Shown piece by piece: positions 5,454-5,514 of a DNA stretch of 5,514 nt (its first letter is position 1; each line of letters begins with the position of its first letter). The DNA is taken from contig JAAZDZ010000171.1 of assembly GCA_012512545.1 (NCBI GenBank), positions 1 through 5,514 on the forward strand, given 5' to 3'. The DNA comes from Alcaligenaceae bacterium (GTDB lineage Bacteria > Pseudomonadota > Gammaproteobacteria > Burkholderiales > Burkholderiaceae_B). Under the pieces are notes generated by a model. It saw only the letters and a program-made list of their open reading frames with translations. It did no database searches and had not been told where the DNA came from. The translations under genes and the position numbers were made by a program.

Positions 5454-5514
5454 TCAGGCAGTCACTGCTTCTTGGGTGGTGGGCGCCACGGAATGGGTTT
5501 CGTGGCGGTTGACG
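5454..5514 (-). CDS. C-terminal end of an unidentified gene (5' end outside window)
   Basis: The last 19 codons read VNRHETHSVAPTTQEAVTA and end in TGA at 5456-5454. The only support that this is a gene end is the strong stem-loop directly after it and the lack of another plausible frame. The polar, low-complexity tail cannot be assigned to a family. It is on the same strand as iclR but separated from it by a terminator and a promoter candidate, so it is probably a different transcription unit. Confidence 0.45.
   Translation of the reverse strand, partial: VNRHETHSVAPTTQEAVTA

Noticed and set aside
1..5514. Mobile elements, CRISPR arrays, tRNA or rRNA genes
   Set aside because: No transposase-like frame, terminal repeats, regularly spaced repeats or cloverleaf-like sequence was seen on either strand.

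Overview
The window is a bacterial chromosomal segment that reads as a small, complete-looking catabolic locus. Codon usage is GC-rich at third positions. The TRAP transporter, the single-subunit FAD-linked 2-hydroxyacid dehydrogenase and the IclR regulator have the style of Betaproteobacteria, most likely Burkholderiales/Alcaligenaceae (Achromobacter, Bordetella or Pusillimonas relatives). That placement is inferred from protein style, not from a marker gene.

Layout from left to right: positions 1-2718 on the minus strand carry a TRAP transporter operon transcribed dctP-dctQ-dctM. dctM runs off the left edge of the window with its C-terminus missing. dctQ and dctM overlap by one base (TAATG). 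dctP and dctQ are separated by 174 bases holding a long imperfect hairpin. Positions 2719-3008 are a divergent control region with a good sigma70-type promoter toward dctP, a 6-5-6 inverted repeat and a strong Shine-Dalgarno sequence for the rightward gene. Positions 3009-4439 on the plus strand encode a 476-residue FAD-binding dehydrogenase of the GlcD / D-lactate / D-2-hydroxyglutarate dehydrogenase group. Positions 4440-4495 form a short convergent gap with a hairpin and a 14-base perfect palindrome. Positions 4496-5296 on the minus strand encode an IclR-family regulator. Positions 5297-5453 hold its probable promoter and a perfect 17-bp terminator stem belonging to the next gene, of which only the last 19 codons are present (5454-5514, minus).

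How it may work together (inference): DctP captures an organic acid in the periplasm, DctQM imports it with sodium or proton symport, the flavin enzyme oxidises it (probably a D-2-hydroxyacid to a 2-oxoacid), and the IclR protein senses the acid or its product and controls the divergent promoters. The substrate cannot be read from the sequence. The enzyme keeps the family's metal/catalytic His-Glu-His set but appears to lack side chains that hold the distal carboxylate in D-2-hydroxyglutarate dehydrogenase, so the substrate may be something else. No mobile element, RNA gene, CRISPR array or clearly novel system was seen.
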